Below, in pieces: positions 9,132-19,190 of a DNA stretch of 38,270 nucleotides. The stretch comes from Cytophagaceae bacterium (GTDB taxonomy: Bacteria; Bacteroidota; Bacteroidia; Cytophagales; Spirosomataceae). Within the stretch, counting starts at the first letter, position 1; each line of letters starts with the position of its first letter. The stretch spans positions 1 through 38,270 of the forward strand of contig CANLVU010000009.1 of NCBI GenBank assembly GCA_947494535.1. Direction: 5' to 3'. The notes beneath the pieces are model-generated. The model did not search any database, was not told the DNA's origin, and saw only the letters and a program-made list of their open reading frames with translations. Both the position numbers and the translations under genes were made by a program.

Positions 9132-11111
9132 ATGACAAAATTAGATGCCAAAATCCCTGGAGGTAATTTAGCCGACAAGTGGACAACATTCAAATCCAGT
9201 GTTTCGTTGGTAAATCCCTCCAACAAACGTAGTTTAGAAATCATCGTGGTAGGTTCCGGCCTAGCAGGTGCTTCTGCTGCTGCTTCGCTAGCTGAATTAG
9301 GATATAAAGTGAAAGTATTTTGTTTCCAAGATTCTCCACGTCGTGCGCACTCCATTGCCGCACAAGGAGGTATCAACGCAGCCAAGAACTACCAAAACGA
9401 CGGTGACTCTGTTTACCGTTTATTCTACGATACGATTAAAGGTGGTGACTACCGTGCGCGTGAGGCGAACGTTCACCGTCTTGCAGAAGTATCTGGAAGT
9501 ATTATCGACCAATGCGTGGCGCAAGGAGTTCCCTTCGCTCGTGAATACGGTGGATTGCTTTCTAACCGTTCATTCGGTGGAACGCAAGTACAGCGTACGT
9601 TTTACGCGGCAGGTCAAACAGGTCAACAATTATTATTAGGAGCTTATTCTTCTTTGCAACGCCAAGTGGGAATGGGTAACGTAAAAATGTATACGCGCCA
9701 CGAAATGCTAGATGTCGTTACGATCGATGGAAAAGCGCGTGGTATTATTGCGCGTGACTCCGTGACTGGAGCCTTAGAGCGCCACTTCGGACACGCCGTT
9801 TTATTATGTACGGGTGGTTACGGAAACGTATTCTACTTGTCTACGAACGCGATGGGATCGAACGTAACAGCGGCTTGGAAAGCGCACAAGAAAGGTGCTT
9901 TCTTCGCTAATCCATGCTATACACAGATTCACCCGACGTGTATCCCCGTTTCAGGTGATCACCAATCGAAATTAACCTTGATGTCTGAGTCCCTTCGTAA
10001 TGACGGTCGTATTTGGGTTCCTAAGAAGGAAAACGATACTCGTAAGGCGAACGAGATTCCAGAAGACGAAAGAGATTACTACTTAGAGCGTCGTTACCCT
10101 GCGTTCGGTAACTTAGTGCCTCGTGATATTGCTTCACGTGCGGCGAAAGAGCGTTGTGATGCAGGTTTTGGTGTAGGAGCGTCTAAAATGGCGGTTTACT
10201 TAGACTATGCAGCGGCGATCATCCGTTACGGTAAAGGAGAGGCGAACAAACACAATATGCACAATCCATCAGACGAAGAGATTCAAGCGATGGGTAAAGC
10301 AGTCGTAAAAGAGAAATACGGTAACTTGTTTGATATGTATAAGCAAATTACGGGGGAAGATCCTTACCAGGTGCCTATGCGTATTTATCCAGCGGTTCAC
10401 TATACCATGGGTGGCCTTTGGGTAGATTATAACTTAATGACTACGGTTCCTGGTTTGTATGCGTTAGGAGAGGCTAATTTCTCTGATCACGGTGCGAACC
10501 GTTTAGGCGCTTCGGCTTTGATGCAAGGTTTAGCGGACGGTTATTTCGTAATCCCTTACACAATCGGAGCTTATTTAGCAGCCGAGATTCGCACACCAGC
10601 GATGTCGACGGATACCCCAGATTTCGATGCAGCAGAAAAAGCAGTGCGTGATCGTTTAGAAACCTTAATGAACATCAAAGGAAACAAGCCAGTCGATTAC
10701 TTCCACAAGCGTTTAGGTAAGATTATGTGGGATGAGTGCGGTATGGCTCGTAGTGCGGAAGGTTTGAAAGCCTCTATCAAGGAAATTCAAGCCTTACAGA
10801 AAGAATTCTGGTCTGATGTGAAGATTCCAGGTGAGATCGACAATTTAAACCCTGAATTAGAAAAAGCAGGCCGTGTGGCTGACTTCTTAGAATTAGGCGA
10901 ATTAATGTGTGTGGATGCCTTGGATCGCGACGAAAGTTGTGGCGGTCACTTCCGTACAGAATTCCAAACAGAAGACGGGGAAGCCCTTCGTGATGACCAG
11001 AACTACGCGTATGTAGCCGCTTGGGAATACGAAAAACAATCGAAATTCAAACTTCACAAAGAAGAATTGAAATACGAAAACATCAAAATTGCTCAAAGAT
11101 CTTATAAATAA
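9132..11111 (+). CDS. sdhA: Succinate dehydrogenase/fumarate reductase flavoprotein subunit
   Basis: ORF 659 aa; FAD-binding [60 protein letters not shown]. Confidence 0.97.
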   Translation: MTKLDAKIPGGNLADKWTTFKSSVSLVNPSNKRSLEIIVVGSGLAGASAAASLAELGYKVKVFCFQDSPRRAHSIAAQGGINAAKNYQNDGDSVYRLFYDTIKGGDYRAREANVHRLAEVSGSIIDQCVAQGVPFAREYGGLLSNRSFGGTQVQRTFYAAGQTGQQLLLGAYSSLQRQVGMGNVKMYTRHEMLDVVTIDGKARGIIARDSVTGALERHFGHAVLLCTGGYGNVFYLSTNAMGSNVTAAWKAHKKGAFFANPCYTQIHPTCIPVSGDHQSKLTLMSESLRNDGRIWVPKKENDTRKANEIPEDERDYYLERRYPAFGNLVPRDIASRAAKERCDAGFGVGASKMAVYLDYAAAIIRYGKGEANKHNMHNPSDEEIQAMGKAVVKEKYGNLFDMYKQITGEDPYQVPMRIYPAVHYTMGGLWVDYNLMTTVPGLYALGEANFSDHGANRLGASALMQGLADGYFVIPYTIGAYLAAEIRTPAMSTDTPDFDAAEKAVRDRLETLMNIKGNKPVDYFHKRLGKIMWDECGMARSAEGLKASIKEIQALQKEFWSDVKIPGEIDNLNPELEKAGRVADFLELGELMCVDALDRDESCGGHFRTEFQTEDGEALRDDQNYAYVAAWEYEKQSKFKLHKEELKYENIKIAQRSYK

Positions 11112-11120
11112 TTCGATACA

Positions 11121-11879
11121 ATGGAAGGAAATTTAAACCTGACACTCAAAATTTGGAGACAAAAAAATGCAAGCGTAGCTGGTAAATTCGAAACGTACCA
11201 GGTGAGCGGCATCTCCACAGATATGTCATTTTTGGAAATGATTGACGTGTTAAACAACCGTTTGATCGAAGAAGGAGATGATCCAGTAGCGTTCGACCAT
11301 GATTGCCGCGAAGGTATTTGCGGTATGTGCTCGATGTACATTAATGGCCGTCCTCACGGACCAAACCGCGGTGTGACTACTTGCCAATTACACATGCGTT
11401 CGTTCCAAGATGGAGAAACCATCACGGTAGAGCCTTGGAGAGCAAGTGCGTTCCCCGTTATTAAAGACTTAGTGGTAAACCGTTCTGCTTTTGACCGTAT
11501 TATTGCGGCTGGAGGTTTCGTATCGATCAACACAGGAAATGCGCAGGATGCTAACAGCTTGCCTATTCCTAAAGAAGACGCCGATGATGCTTTTGCAGCA
11601 GCTGCGTGTATCGGATGTGGTGCGTGTGTAGCGGCATGTAAGAATGCTTCAGCCATGTTATTTACCTCAGCTAAAATTTCACAATTAGCGCTATTACCAC
11701 AAGGTAAAGTGGAAGCATCGAAACGTGCGGAAGCGATGGTGGCTCAAATGGATGAAGAAGGTTTCGGTGCTTGTTCTAATACAGGTGCTTGCGAGGCAGA
11801 ATGTCCTAAAGGTATTTCTCTTGAGAACATCGCGCGTATGAACCGCGAATACTTCTCAGCTACCTTTTCTTCGAAATAA
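11121..11879 (+). CDS. sdhB: Succinate dehydrogenase/fumarate reductase iron-sulfur subunit
   Basis: ORF 252 aa; [23 protein letters not shown] and [13 protein letters not shown] cluster motifs. Confidence 0.97.
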   Translation: MEGNLNLTLKIWRQKNASVAGKFETYQVSGISTDMSFLEMIDVLNNRLIEEGDDPVAFDHDCREGICGMCSMYINGRPHGPNRGVTTCQLHMRSFQDGETITVEPWRASAFPVIKDLVVNRSAFDRIIAAGGFVSINTGNAQDANSLPIPKEDADDAFAAAACIGCGACVAACKNASAMLFTSAKISQLALLPQGKVEASKRAEAMVAQMDEEGFGACSNTGACEAECPKGISLENIARMNREYFSATFSSK

Positions 11880-11891
11880 TACTTGATTTAT

Positions 11892-11920
11892 AGCCCCTGA
11901 ATGCAATTTCAGGGGCTTTT
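11892..11920 (+). terminator. Rho-independent terminator of the sdhCAB operon
   Basis: AGCCCCTGAA-atgcaa-TTCAGGGGCT followed by TTTT, 13 nt after the sdhB stop. Confidence 0.88.
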
Positions 11921-11928
11921 TACGCCCT

Positions 11929-12513
11929 ATGTTTTTAGAACCCAACCATACGAAATCTACCGAACGCCATCCTCCAGCAGGCTGGATTGAGGTCGTGTGT
12001 GGTTCGATGTTTTCGGGTAAAACAGAGGAATTAATACGTCGTTTAAAGCGCGCTAAAATCGCCCAAATGCGGGTCGAAATCTTCAAGCCGATGGCAGACA
12101 CGCGTTACCACGATGAAGATATCGTATCTCATAACCAAAATTCGATTCGTTCCACTCCTGTCAATAATTCAGGTGAAATCCTCTTATTGGCGGGCGATTG
12201 TGATGTGGTCGGCTTAGATGAGGTGCAATTCTTCGATGAGAACATCGTAGAAGTGTGTGATACCTTAGCCAATCAAGGTAAGCGAATCATCGTGGCTGGA
12301 CTGGATATGGACTTTAAAGGCATTCCTTTTGGGCCTATGCCCCGCCTAATGGCCATCGCAGAATTCGTGACGAAAGTACATGCGGTTTGCGTGAATTGCG
12401 GTGCCGCTGCCCATTATTCTTACCGTAAGGTGGAACAACAACAAACCGTCTTGTTAGGCGAAACTGAGTCCTACGAGGCACGTTGCCGCTCTTGCTTCCA
12501 TGGCGAAAACTAA
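11929..12513 (+). CDS. tdk: Thymidine kinase
   Basis: ORF 194 aa; [21 protein letters not shown]-loop, DEVQFF, Zn-binding CVNCG...CRSC. Confidence 0.95.
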   Translation: MFLEPNHTKSTERHPPAGWIEVVCGSMFSGKTEELIRRLKRAKIAQMRVEIFKPMADTRYHDEDIVSHNQNSIRSTPVNNSGEILLLAGDCDVVGLDEVQFFDENIVEVCDTLANQGKRIIVAGLDMDFKGIPFGPMPRLMAIAEFVTKVHAVCVNCGAAAHYSYRKVEQQQTVLLGETESYEARCRSCFHGEN

Positions 12514-12964
12514 AGACCCTTCTTTTCGAAAACTGATCCAACGTCTAGTGGCTAGAAAGCCAAAGAATCTGGACCAGCAATTTTTCCAAGCTCACACCGA
12601 AGTTTTCAAGAAAACGGATTGTTTGACCTGCGGCAATTGCTGCCGCACCACGAGTCCTATGTGGAATGATACGGATATTCAACGGGTTTCACATTTGTTC
12701 AAAATGAAGACATCTGCCTTCTTGGATGCCTATTTAGTGCAAGATTCAGATGGTGATTGGGTGTATCCGGCAGCCCCGTGCCCCTTCTTAGACCTTGCAG
12801 ATAACAAATGTGGAATCTATGAACATCGCCCCAAAGCCTGCCGCGAATACCCGCACACCGACAGAAAGAACATCATGGGGATTTTAGGATTGACCTCAAA
12901 AAACGCGGTAATCTGTCCCGCAGTGACTCAAATCCTAGAAAAAATCGAGCAAATTTATCCTTGA
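12500..12964 (+). CDS. YkgJ-family cysteine cluster (putative Fe-S/Zn) protein
   Basis: ORF 154 aa; [13 protein letters not shown]...[25 protein letters not shown]; overlaps tdk by 14 nt. Confidence 0.88.
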   Translation: MAKTKDPSFRKLIQRLVARKPKNLDQQFFQAHTEVFKKTDCLTCGNCCRTTSPMWNDTDIQRVSHLFKMKTSAFLDAYLVQDSDGDWVYPAAPCPFLDLADNKCGIYEHRPKACREYPHTDRKNIMGILGLTSKNAVICPAVTQILEKIEQIYP

Positions 12965-13027
12965 GCGGCTTTTGATTTGAAATTCACGTCAAAAATCGAC
13001 AATTTCGTAATTCAATAAATAAAAATT

Positions 13028-13945
13028 ATGGTAGCAGAAGAATACTTAGGAATTGATGTAGGTGGAACCGGTGTAAAAATGGGAATCGTACACGCAGACA
13101 CAGGTCAAATCAACAATTTTCAAAGTTACGACACTGCCACCTGGAGAGAATCAAACCACTTTTTAGAGCGTCTTGCGGATGCTATTGCTTTGCAATTGTA
13201 CCAACACAAGAATGTCAAGAAAATCGGAATCGGCCTTCCTGGAATTTTAACCAAAGATCGCCGCACCCTCATTGAGATCACCGCTATTCCTGAGATCGAT
13301 GGATCGCCCATGATTGATATGTTAGAGAAGCGCTTCCCAGAACACGCTTTCTTCATGGAAAACGATGCAAACGCAGCTGCTTTAGGTGAATATTATTTCT
13401 CTCCGGAGAAAGCGAACATGCCAGAAGACTTCGTGTTCATTACGCTGGGAACTGGTGTAGGTGGCGCCGCTGTCATCGACCGTAAGATCTTCTTAGGTGG
13501 CGACGGCAATGCCATGGAACCAGGTCACGTGCCCTCTCGCAACGGAAAAGTGCTAGAACGCAATGTAGGAAAAAAAGAATTATTGCAATTGGCAACGGCT
13601 ATGCGCGCTTCTTACACTGGCAAAACATCCCTTCCTGCTGATGGAACTATTTCAACGACTGCTTTAGTGGTAGCAGCTGAAGAAGGGGATGAATTAGCCT
13701 TAGCGGTTTGGGGAGAAGTGGCTACCTTATTAGGCGATATGTTAGTTTCCTTAATTCGTATTTTAGACATCAAAAATATCTTCATAGGTGGCGGATTATC
13801 AGCGTCTTACGACTTTATTCTACCCGGTATGGAGAAGCAATTAAATTACTGGTTAACACCTGCGTATTTAGAAAAATTAACCATCAAAAAAGCCTTATTA
13901 GGCAACGATGCGGGCCTTTTAGGGGCTGCATCGCTTTGTTTTTAG
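13028..13945 (+). CDS. ROK family sugar kinase (glucokinase / polyphosphate glucokinase-like)
   Basis: ORF 305 aa; LGIDVGGTGVKMGIV, MENDANAAALGEY, LGTGVGGA, IFIGGGLS motifs. Confidence 0.88.
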   Translation: MVAEEYLGIDVGGTGVKMGIVHADTGQINNFQSYDTATWRESNHFLERLADAIALQLYQHKNVKKIGIGLPGILTKDRRTLIEITAIPEIDGSPMIDMLEKRFPEHAFFMENDANAAALGEYYFSPEKANMPEDFVFITLGTGVGGAAVIDRKIFLGGDGNAMEPGHVPSRNGKVLERNVGKKELLQLATAMRASYTGKTSLPADGTISTTALVVAAEEGDELALAVWGEVATLLGDMLVSLIRILDIKNIFIGGGLSASYDFILPGMEKQLNYWLTPAYLEKLTIKKALLGNDAGLLGAASLCF

Positions 13946-13968
13946 GAGAAACAGTCTAGAACAGGCTA

Positions 13969-14016
13969 ATTAGAATGGAATTTGTTTGATAAATTCAACT
14001 TTAATTCTAATCTTTG
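13969..14016 (+). promoter_or_regulatory. acpP promoter with nested inverted repeats
   Basis: TTTG (13985-13988)-N20-AATCTTTG (14009-14016); ATTAGAAT/ATTCTAAT and GAATTT/AAATTC arms overlap it. Confidence 0.55.
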
Positions 14017-14047
14017 CAACGTTTTTGAACCCCAAAATAATATTAAA

Positions 14048-14284
14048 ATGTCAGATATTGCAGAAAAAGTAAAGAGCATCATCGTTGAAAAATTAGGTGT
14101 AGAAGCGTCAGAAGTTACTCCTGAGGCATCTTTCACGAACGATTTGGGAGCTGACTCTCTAGACACGGTGGAGTTAATCATGGAATTCGAAAAAGAATTC
14201 TCTGTTTCTATTCCTGATGATCAAGCGGAGAACATCCAAACAGTAGGCCAAGCTATTACTTATTTGGAAGAGAACGCAAAGTAA
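14048..14284 (+). CDS. acpP: Acyl carrier protein
   Basis: 78 aa from the internal ATG at 14048 of the listed [27 protein letters not shown] with the phosphopantetheine Ser. Confidence 0.96.
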   Translation: MSDIAEKVKSIIVEKLGVEASEVTPEASFTNDLGADSLDTVELIMEFEKEFSVSIPDDQAENIQTVGQAITYLEENAK

Positions 14285-14304
14285 TCGAAGCAACCATAAA
14301 AATT

Positions 14305-14372
14305 ATGTCAATTGGTAACAAGTAATCAGGTGGATTTTTCCATGCGATTTCTCGAACTAATTGACATTTTTT
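14305..14372 (+). terminator. Long-loop attenuator/terminator-like stem between acpP and fabF
   Basis: ATGTCAATTGGT (14305-14316) pairs with ACTAATTGACAT (14356-14367), 12 bp with one G-T, followed by a T tract; inner TGGA-TTTT-TCCA hairpin. Confidence 0.6.
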
Positions 14373-14402
14373 GTTTAAAGGAGTCTCATAAATACGAATA
14401 AT

Positions 14403-15650
14403 ATGGAGTTAAAACGAGTAGTTGTCACGGGCTTAGGCGCCCTAACACCCATCGGGAATACCGTTAGTGAATATTGGAATGGATTGAAGAACGGCGTGAG
14501 CGGTTGTGGTCCGATCACAAAATTCGATGCGGAAAAATTCAAAACTCGTTTTGCTTGTGAATTAAAGAACTTCAAGGTAGAAGATTTTATCAATGCGAAA
14601 GAAGCTCGCAAAATGGATCCATTCACACAATACGCTGTTGTAGCCTCTGATGAGGCGATTGCTGATGCGAATTTTGACATGGAAACCATCAATAAAAATA
14701 AAGTAGGCGTTATCTGGGGATCAGGTATCGGTGGTTTAAAGACTTTTGAGGACGAAATGATTTATTTCGGACAAGGAGACGGAACACCGAAAATCAATCC
14801 ATTCTTCATCCCTAAGATGATTGCAGATTCCTCTTCAGGCCAAATCTCTATCCGTAACGGATTCCGTGGTCCTAACTACGTAACAGTTTCGGCTTGTTCA
14901 TCAGCTAACAACGCGATCATCGATGCATTCAACTACATTCGAACCGGACGTATAAACGTGTGTGTTACAGGTGGTTCTGAAGCTCCAGTGACCATCGCTT
15001 CAGTGGGTGGTTTCACCGCCATGCATGCGATGTCCACACGTAACGATGATCCTGCTACGGCGTCTCGCCCTTATGATGTAGACCGTGACGGTTTCGTGGT
15101 AGGTGAAGGTGCTGGTGCCTTAATTTTAGAAGAATACGAGCACGCGAAAGCGCGTGGTGCAAAAATATATGCCGAATTAATCGGTGGAGGTTTCTCTTCA
15201 GATGCACACCACATTACGGCTCCACACCCAGAAGGATATGGCGCCTTATTATCAATGAATGACGCCTTAGAAGATGCGAACATCAAGCCAGAAGAAGTGG
15301 ATTATGTGAATACACATGGTACGTCTACTCCGATTGGTGATCCACAAGAAATTAAAGCCATCGTGGATTGTTTTGGTGAGCATGCCTACAATATAGCGAT
15401 CTCTTCGACGAAGTCGATGACGGGTCACTTGTTAGGTGGTGCAGGTGCAGTAGAGGCGGTTGCGTCTGTATTAGCCATTCAACACCAATTTGTCCCTCCT
15501 ACGATTAACGTATTTAACCGCGATCCTGAAATCGATCAACGTATCGACTTGACAGAAAATGTGGGTAAAGCACGTAAGATTGACGTTGCCATGAGTAACG
15601 GATTTGGTTTTGGAGGTCATAACGCAACGGTAATTTTCAGAAAAATCTAA
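14403..15650 (+). CDS. fabF: Beta-ketoacyl-ACP synthase II
   Basis: ORF 415 aa; VTVSACSSANNAI, NTHGTSTPIGD, STKSMTGHLLGGAGAVEA, SNGFGFGGHN. Confidence 0.97.
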   Translation: MELKRVVVTGLGALTPIGNTVSEYWNGLKNGVSGCGPITKFDAEKFKTRFACELKNFKVEDFINAKEARKMDPFTQYAVVASDEAIADANFDMETINKNKVGVIWGSGIGGLKTFEDEMIYFGQGDGTPKINPFFIPKMIADSSSGQISIRNGFRGPNYVTVSACSSANNAIIDAFNYIRTGRINVCVTGGSEAPVTIASVGGFTAMHAMSTRNDDPATASRPYDVDRDGFVVGEGAGALILEEYEHAKARGAKIYAELIGGGFSSDAHHITAPHPEGYGALLSMNDALEDANIKPEEVDYVNTHGTSTPIGDPQEIKAIVDCFGEHAYNIAISSTKSMTGHLLGGAGAVEAVASVLAIQHQFVPPTINVFNRDPEIDQRIDLTENVGKARKIDVAMSNGFGFGGHNATVIFRKI

Positions 15651-15656
15651 AAAAAT

Positions 15657-16403
15657 ATGGCCGTAAAATCTCTCCTAAACTGGTTAGATCCGATTCGACT
15701 GGACGAACGAGAGAAATTCTTAAAGAAATCGGTTACACATTTAATAGGTGCTAATCCAAGTAATTTAACCTTATACAGACTAGCCTTTTTACACGCCTCC
15801 GCTTCGAAGGAGAGTGTGGCTGAAAACTACAAAGAGTCGAATGAACGCCTCGAATTCCTGGGGGATTCCGTTCTAGGGATGATTACTGCTACGTATTTAT
15901 TCCAAAAATTCCCTTTCAAAGACGAAGGTTTTCTCACAGAGATACGTTCTCGTATGGTAAGTCGCGAATCGCTTAACGTGATCGGTCGTAAACTAGGTTT
16001 AGAAGAGGTAATCGAATTCGAAGCACAGCGTAAATCTTCAATGGCTCGAACGTCGATGTACGGAGATGCTTTGGAAGCCTTTATTGGAGCTGTTTATCTA
16101 GACAAAGGCTTTGCTTTCACCCAAAACTTCATCATCAAAAAGATTCTCACACAATACTTTGACCTTGAAGCCGTTGTTCAAAATAACCCGAACTTCAAGT
16201 CGATGTTGATTGAGTGGGCCCAAAAAGAAGGCAAAAAGGTCTCTTTTGAGCTGGACCAAGAAGGCGAACACCATAACCGTGAATTTACGGCTTTGGTCAT
16301 CTTAGACGGCGAAAAGATCTCAGAAGGGAAAGGTTATTCGAAGAAGAAAGCAGAACAAACAGCCGCTAGAATGGCTTGCGAACAACTAGAAATTAAATCA
16401 TAA
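15657..16403 (+). CDS. rnc: Ribonuclease III
   Basis: ORF 248 aa; ESNERLEFLGDSVLG signature, YGDALEAFIGAVYLD, C-terminal dsRBD. Confidence 0.96.
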   Translation: MAVKSLLNWLDPIRLDEREKFLKKSVTHLIGANPSNLTLYRLAFLHASASKESVAENYKESNERLEFLGDSVLGMITATYLFQKFPFKDEGFLTEIRSRMVSRESLNVIGRKLGLEEVIEFEAQRKSSMARTSMYGDALEAFIGAVYLDKGFAFTQNFIIKKILTQYFDLEAVVQNNPNFKSMLIEWAQKEGKKVSFELDQEGEHHNREFTALVILDGEKISEGKGYSKKKAEQTAARMACEQLEIKS

Positions 16404-16404
16404 C

Positions 16405-17220
16405 ATGGCTACACCGAATATTTTCTTGCAATACTGGAATGATTCAGCTGAATCGATCACATTTCAAGAGGTACTAACTTGGGAAGTCCCTGCCCCTGTC
16501 ATTGAAACCATTCAAGCAGAGCTTTTAGCTCAGCTAAACTCTTCTCGGACTGTTGAAGTTTTCCCTAATTTCTTTTGGGCAAGCCCCCGTTTTGAAGAAA
16601 AGTGGGCAGGAGTTGCTCAAACTTTATTGTATCAGGTTGCTTTTCCTGAGTTCATTTGGGTATCTTGGATTGAAAGCCTTTCGGATTCGGCCCCTTCGCA
16701 AGAGCTCGTTCAGCCTAGTTTTGCGGATCTTTTGAATTCATATGAGGCACCAGATGCACCAGTATTAGAGGCTGTTGACGCACCGGTTCCAGCTTCCGAA
16801 ACGACGAATGAATCTTTTGATTACCCCGCTACAGAAACACCCGCTGAACCCTTCGATTTGTTAAATACCGAGGTATATTTCGAAGCACCTGAAAGCTTAG
16901 AAGACTCGACAGAGGAGGAGTTTACGCGTTTAAAAGACCTTTTGAGTGGTTCTTCTGATTCCTTGAAATCAAAAGTGGAGGCTCAAATGACCCAACGTAT
17001 AGCTGATACTATTCCGCTGCACCAACGCATCAAATTCATTCAAGAGATTTTTCAAGGTGATGTTGCCCAATTAGAGTCACTCATCCAATATATAGATGAA
17101 GAAGCGGAAGCAGAGACTTGGATGCAAGCCTTGTTATCCCGCTTCGAGGCCTATCGTCAAGCGGAGAACGAAGCCATCTGGAATGAACTACACCAAATCA
17201 TCGAACGAAAGTTCAACTAA
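16405..17220 (+). CDS. Hypothetical acidic protein with a Glu/Pro/Ala-rich linker
   Basis: ORF 271 aa immediately after rnc (1 nt gap); no recognised catalytic motif. Confidence 0.75.
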   Translation: MATPNIFLQYWNDSAESITFQEVLTWEVPAPVIETIQAELLAQLNSSRTVEVFPNFFWASPRFEEKWAGVAQTLLYQVAFPEFIWVSWIESLSDSAPSQELVQPSFADLLNSYEAPDAPVLEAVDAPVPASETTNESFDYPATETPAEPFDLLNTEVYFEAPESLEDSTEEEFTRLKDLLSGSSDSLKSKVEAQMTQRIADTIPLHQRIKFIQEIFQGDVAQLESLIQYIDEEAEAETWMQALLSRFEAYRQAENEAIWNELHQIIERKFN

Positions 17221-17291
17221 CTGATTTTCATTATCAGTTTTAATCGGCCTTTATAGGCCATTAGAAGGTAATTTCAGGGAAAACTACTCCC

Positions 17292-19190
17292 TTGAAAACG
17301 ATCCTATTTTTGCTCGCCTCTTTTGCCTGTTTTGCCCAAATCTCCACCCAAGAAGAGGAAGAAAAGCAAACTAGTTTCGACTACTACCTCGCAAATCCGC
17401 TACATATCAACCTAGTTTCTGAGGCCGAACTACAATCCTCTCTCCTATTTAGTACGGAACAAATCAATGCATTTCTCCTCTTCCGTAAACAACTAGGCTC
17501 CTTTCAATCTATTTTAGAATTACAAACCATTCCTGGTTGGGATATAGAATTCCTGCGCAGAATTCAAGATTTTCTACTGTGTAATCCTGTCCAATCTAGC
17601 TGGTGGAAACCTACCTTATCGACCCATCAGGTCCTATTTAAAACGGATTGGACAGTAGAAGAGAAAAAAGGATTTACAGAACCCGATTTACGGAGTAAAA
17701 TACGCTATGTAGGGGATCGATTGAATCAAACTTTACGCTACCGCGGACAACTAAATACAAATCTTAGAATTGGATTTTTAGTACAAAAGGACGCAGGTGA
17801 AAAAGAACTAACCGACTTTAGTAGTGGCTTCTTAGAATTTAAGTCAATAGGAACCGTAGAAAAAATAATTCTAGGCGACTTCATCAACCAATGGGGACAA
17901 GGGCTCATGCAATCTGGAGGCTTCTCCTTAGGCAAGAGTTTTGAGAGCATAAAAGCTACCCAAAAATTCAATTTAGGTGGTTTAGCCTACAGTTCCAGTG
18001 TAGAGTATGGCTATTATCGCGGAATCAACATTAAGCTAAAACTTACCGAATTCCTCAGAATACAAGCATTTGTCTCCTATCGAAACTTAGATGCGACCAC
18101 CGGAGTTGATTCGCTAGGAAATAAATACCTGCGTTCCAGAGTAGAAGATGGATTTCATCGAACTACCTCTGAAATCGGCCACAAAGATGCGATGCAAGAA
18201 AAGACAGCGGGCGCAAACTTTACCTATTCTCCACGAAGCATTCCACTCGTCCTGCAGCTAAATGGTGTTTATACGCTTTGGTCCTTGCCTAAACCCATCG
18301 GGACCGGCTATAAGAAACCCGAGTGGTCCGGAAATGAATTAAAGAATTATTCAATCAGCTTCCAATATCCTCTTAAGAACATTCGCATGGTGGGAGAAAT
18401 GGCTTATTCTGGCCAAAGGCAATTTTCCATCCTTCAATCTGGAGCCACATCACTTTCGAAAAAAGTGGATGTCTCCTATTTATTCAGACACTATTCAGCA
18501 GGCTATTTTAGCCCTAAATCCAATGGTCTTTCCGAAAACTCTGAAAACATAAACGAAATGGGCCTATTCCTAGGCCTAGGTTATCAAATAAACAAACGAA
18601 TGAAGCTAAGCTCCTATGTGGATTATTTTCGCTTCCCAGGGCCTAAATACCAAGTATTAGCATCGAATACCTCAGGCTGGGAGGTGTTGAGCCGTTTACA
18701 ATGGGAAAAAAGACATCACGCCCGCGGATTCCTTCAAGGTAAATGGACGCGAAAAGAAAATAAAGACTTAGTACAAATTAGTCTTGATGGACACTTTATC
18801 GCCATTAAATCGTGGGATTTCCACTCTCGCTTGATGGCTTCAAAATTAGGAGATGAGATTGGTTATTTACTTTTGCAGGATGTTAAATGGGATCAAGGTA
18901 AATGGAATATTCAAGGACGTTTCGCCTATATAAACACTCCGAGTTACGATACGAGAAATTATGCCTATGAACCAGGTGTGCCTTATTCCTTCCTTCTCCC
19001 AGCTTATTCAGGTAAGGGATTAAAAACTAACCTAGTTATGGCTTATCAATTGAAAAGGGAAATTCAACTAGCGGCTAAATGGGCTAGAATTACCTACTAC
19101 GACCGAACAGAAATTGGTACAGGATTAGACTTGATTGAGGGGTCAACTAGATCGGATATCACCCTCCAAATCAGCTATAAGATGCATTAA
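17292..19190 (+). CDS. Secreted helix-hairpin-helix protein with an outer-membrane-barrel-like C-terminal region
   Basis: ORF 632 aa with TTG start; signal peptide; HhH/ComEA-like N-terminal repeats (HINLVSEAELQSSLLFSTEQINAFLLFRKQLGSFQSILELQTIPGW); remainder has alternating aromatic/polar strands. Confidence 0.72.
   Translation: MKTILFLLASFACFAQISTQEEEEKQTSFDYYLANPLHINLVSEAELQSSLLFSTEQINAFLLFRKQLGSFQSILELQTIPGWDIEFLRRIQDFLLCNPVQSSWWKPTLSTHQVLFKTDWTVEEKKGFTEPDLRSKIRYVGDRLNQTLRYRGQLNTNLRIGFLVQKDAGEKELTDFSSGFLEFKSIGTVEKIILGDFINQWGQGLMQSGGFSLGKSFESIKATQKFNLGGLAYSSSVEYGYYRGINIKLKLTEFLRIQAFVSYRNLDATTGVDSLGNKYLRSRVEDGFHRTTSEIGHKDAMQEKTAGANFTYSPRSIPLVLQLNGVYTLWSLPKPIGTGYKKPEWSGNELKNYSISFQYPLKNIRMVGEMAYSGQRQFSILQSGATSLSKKVDVSYLFRHYSAGYFSPKSNGLSENSENINEMGLFLGLGYQINKRMKLSSYVDYFRFPGPKYQVLASNTSGWEVLSRLQWEKRHHARGFLQGKWTRKENKDLVQISLDGHFIAIKSWDFHSRLMASKLGDEIGYLLLQDVKWDQGKWNIQGRFAYINTPSYDTRNYAYEPGVPYSFLLPAYSGKGLKTNLVMAYQLKREIQLAAKWARITYYDRTEIGTGLDLIEGSTRSDITLQISYKMH

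Noticed and set aside
14375-14692. 105-aa minus-strand ORF over the fabF start
   Set aside because: Antisense to fabF with no supporting motif.
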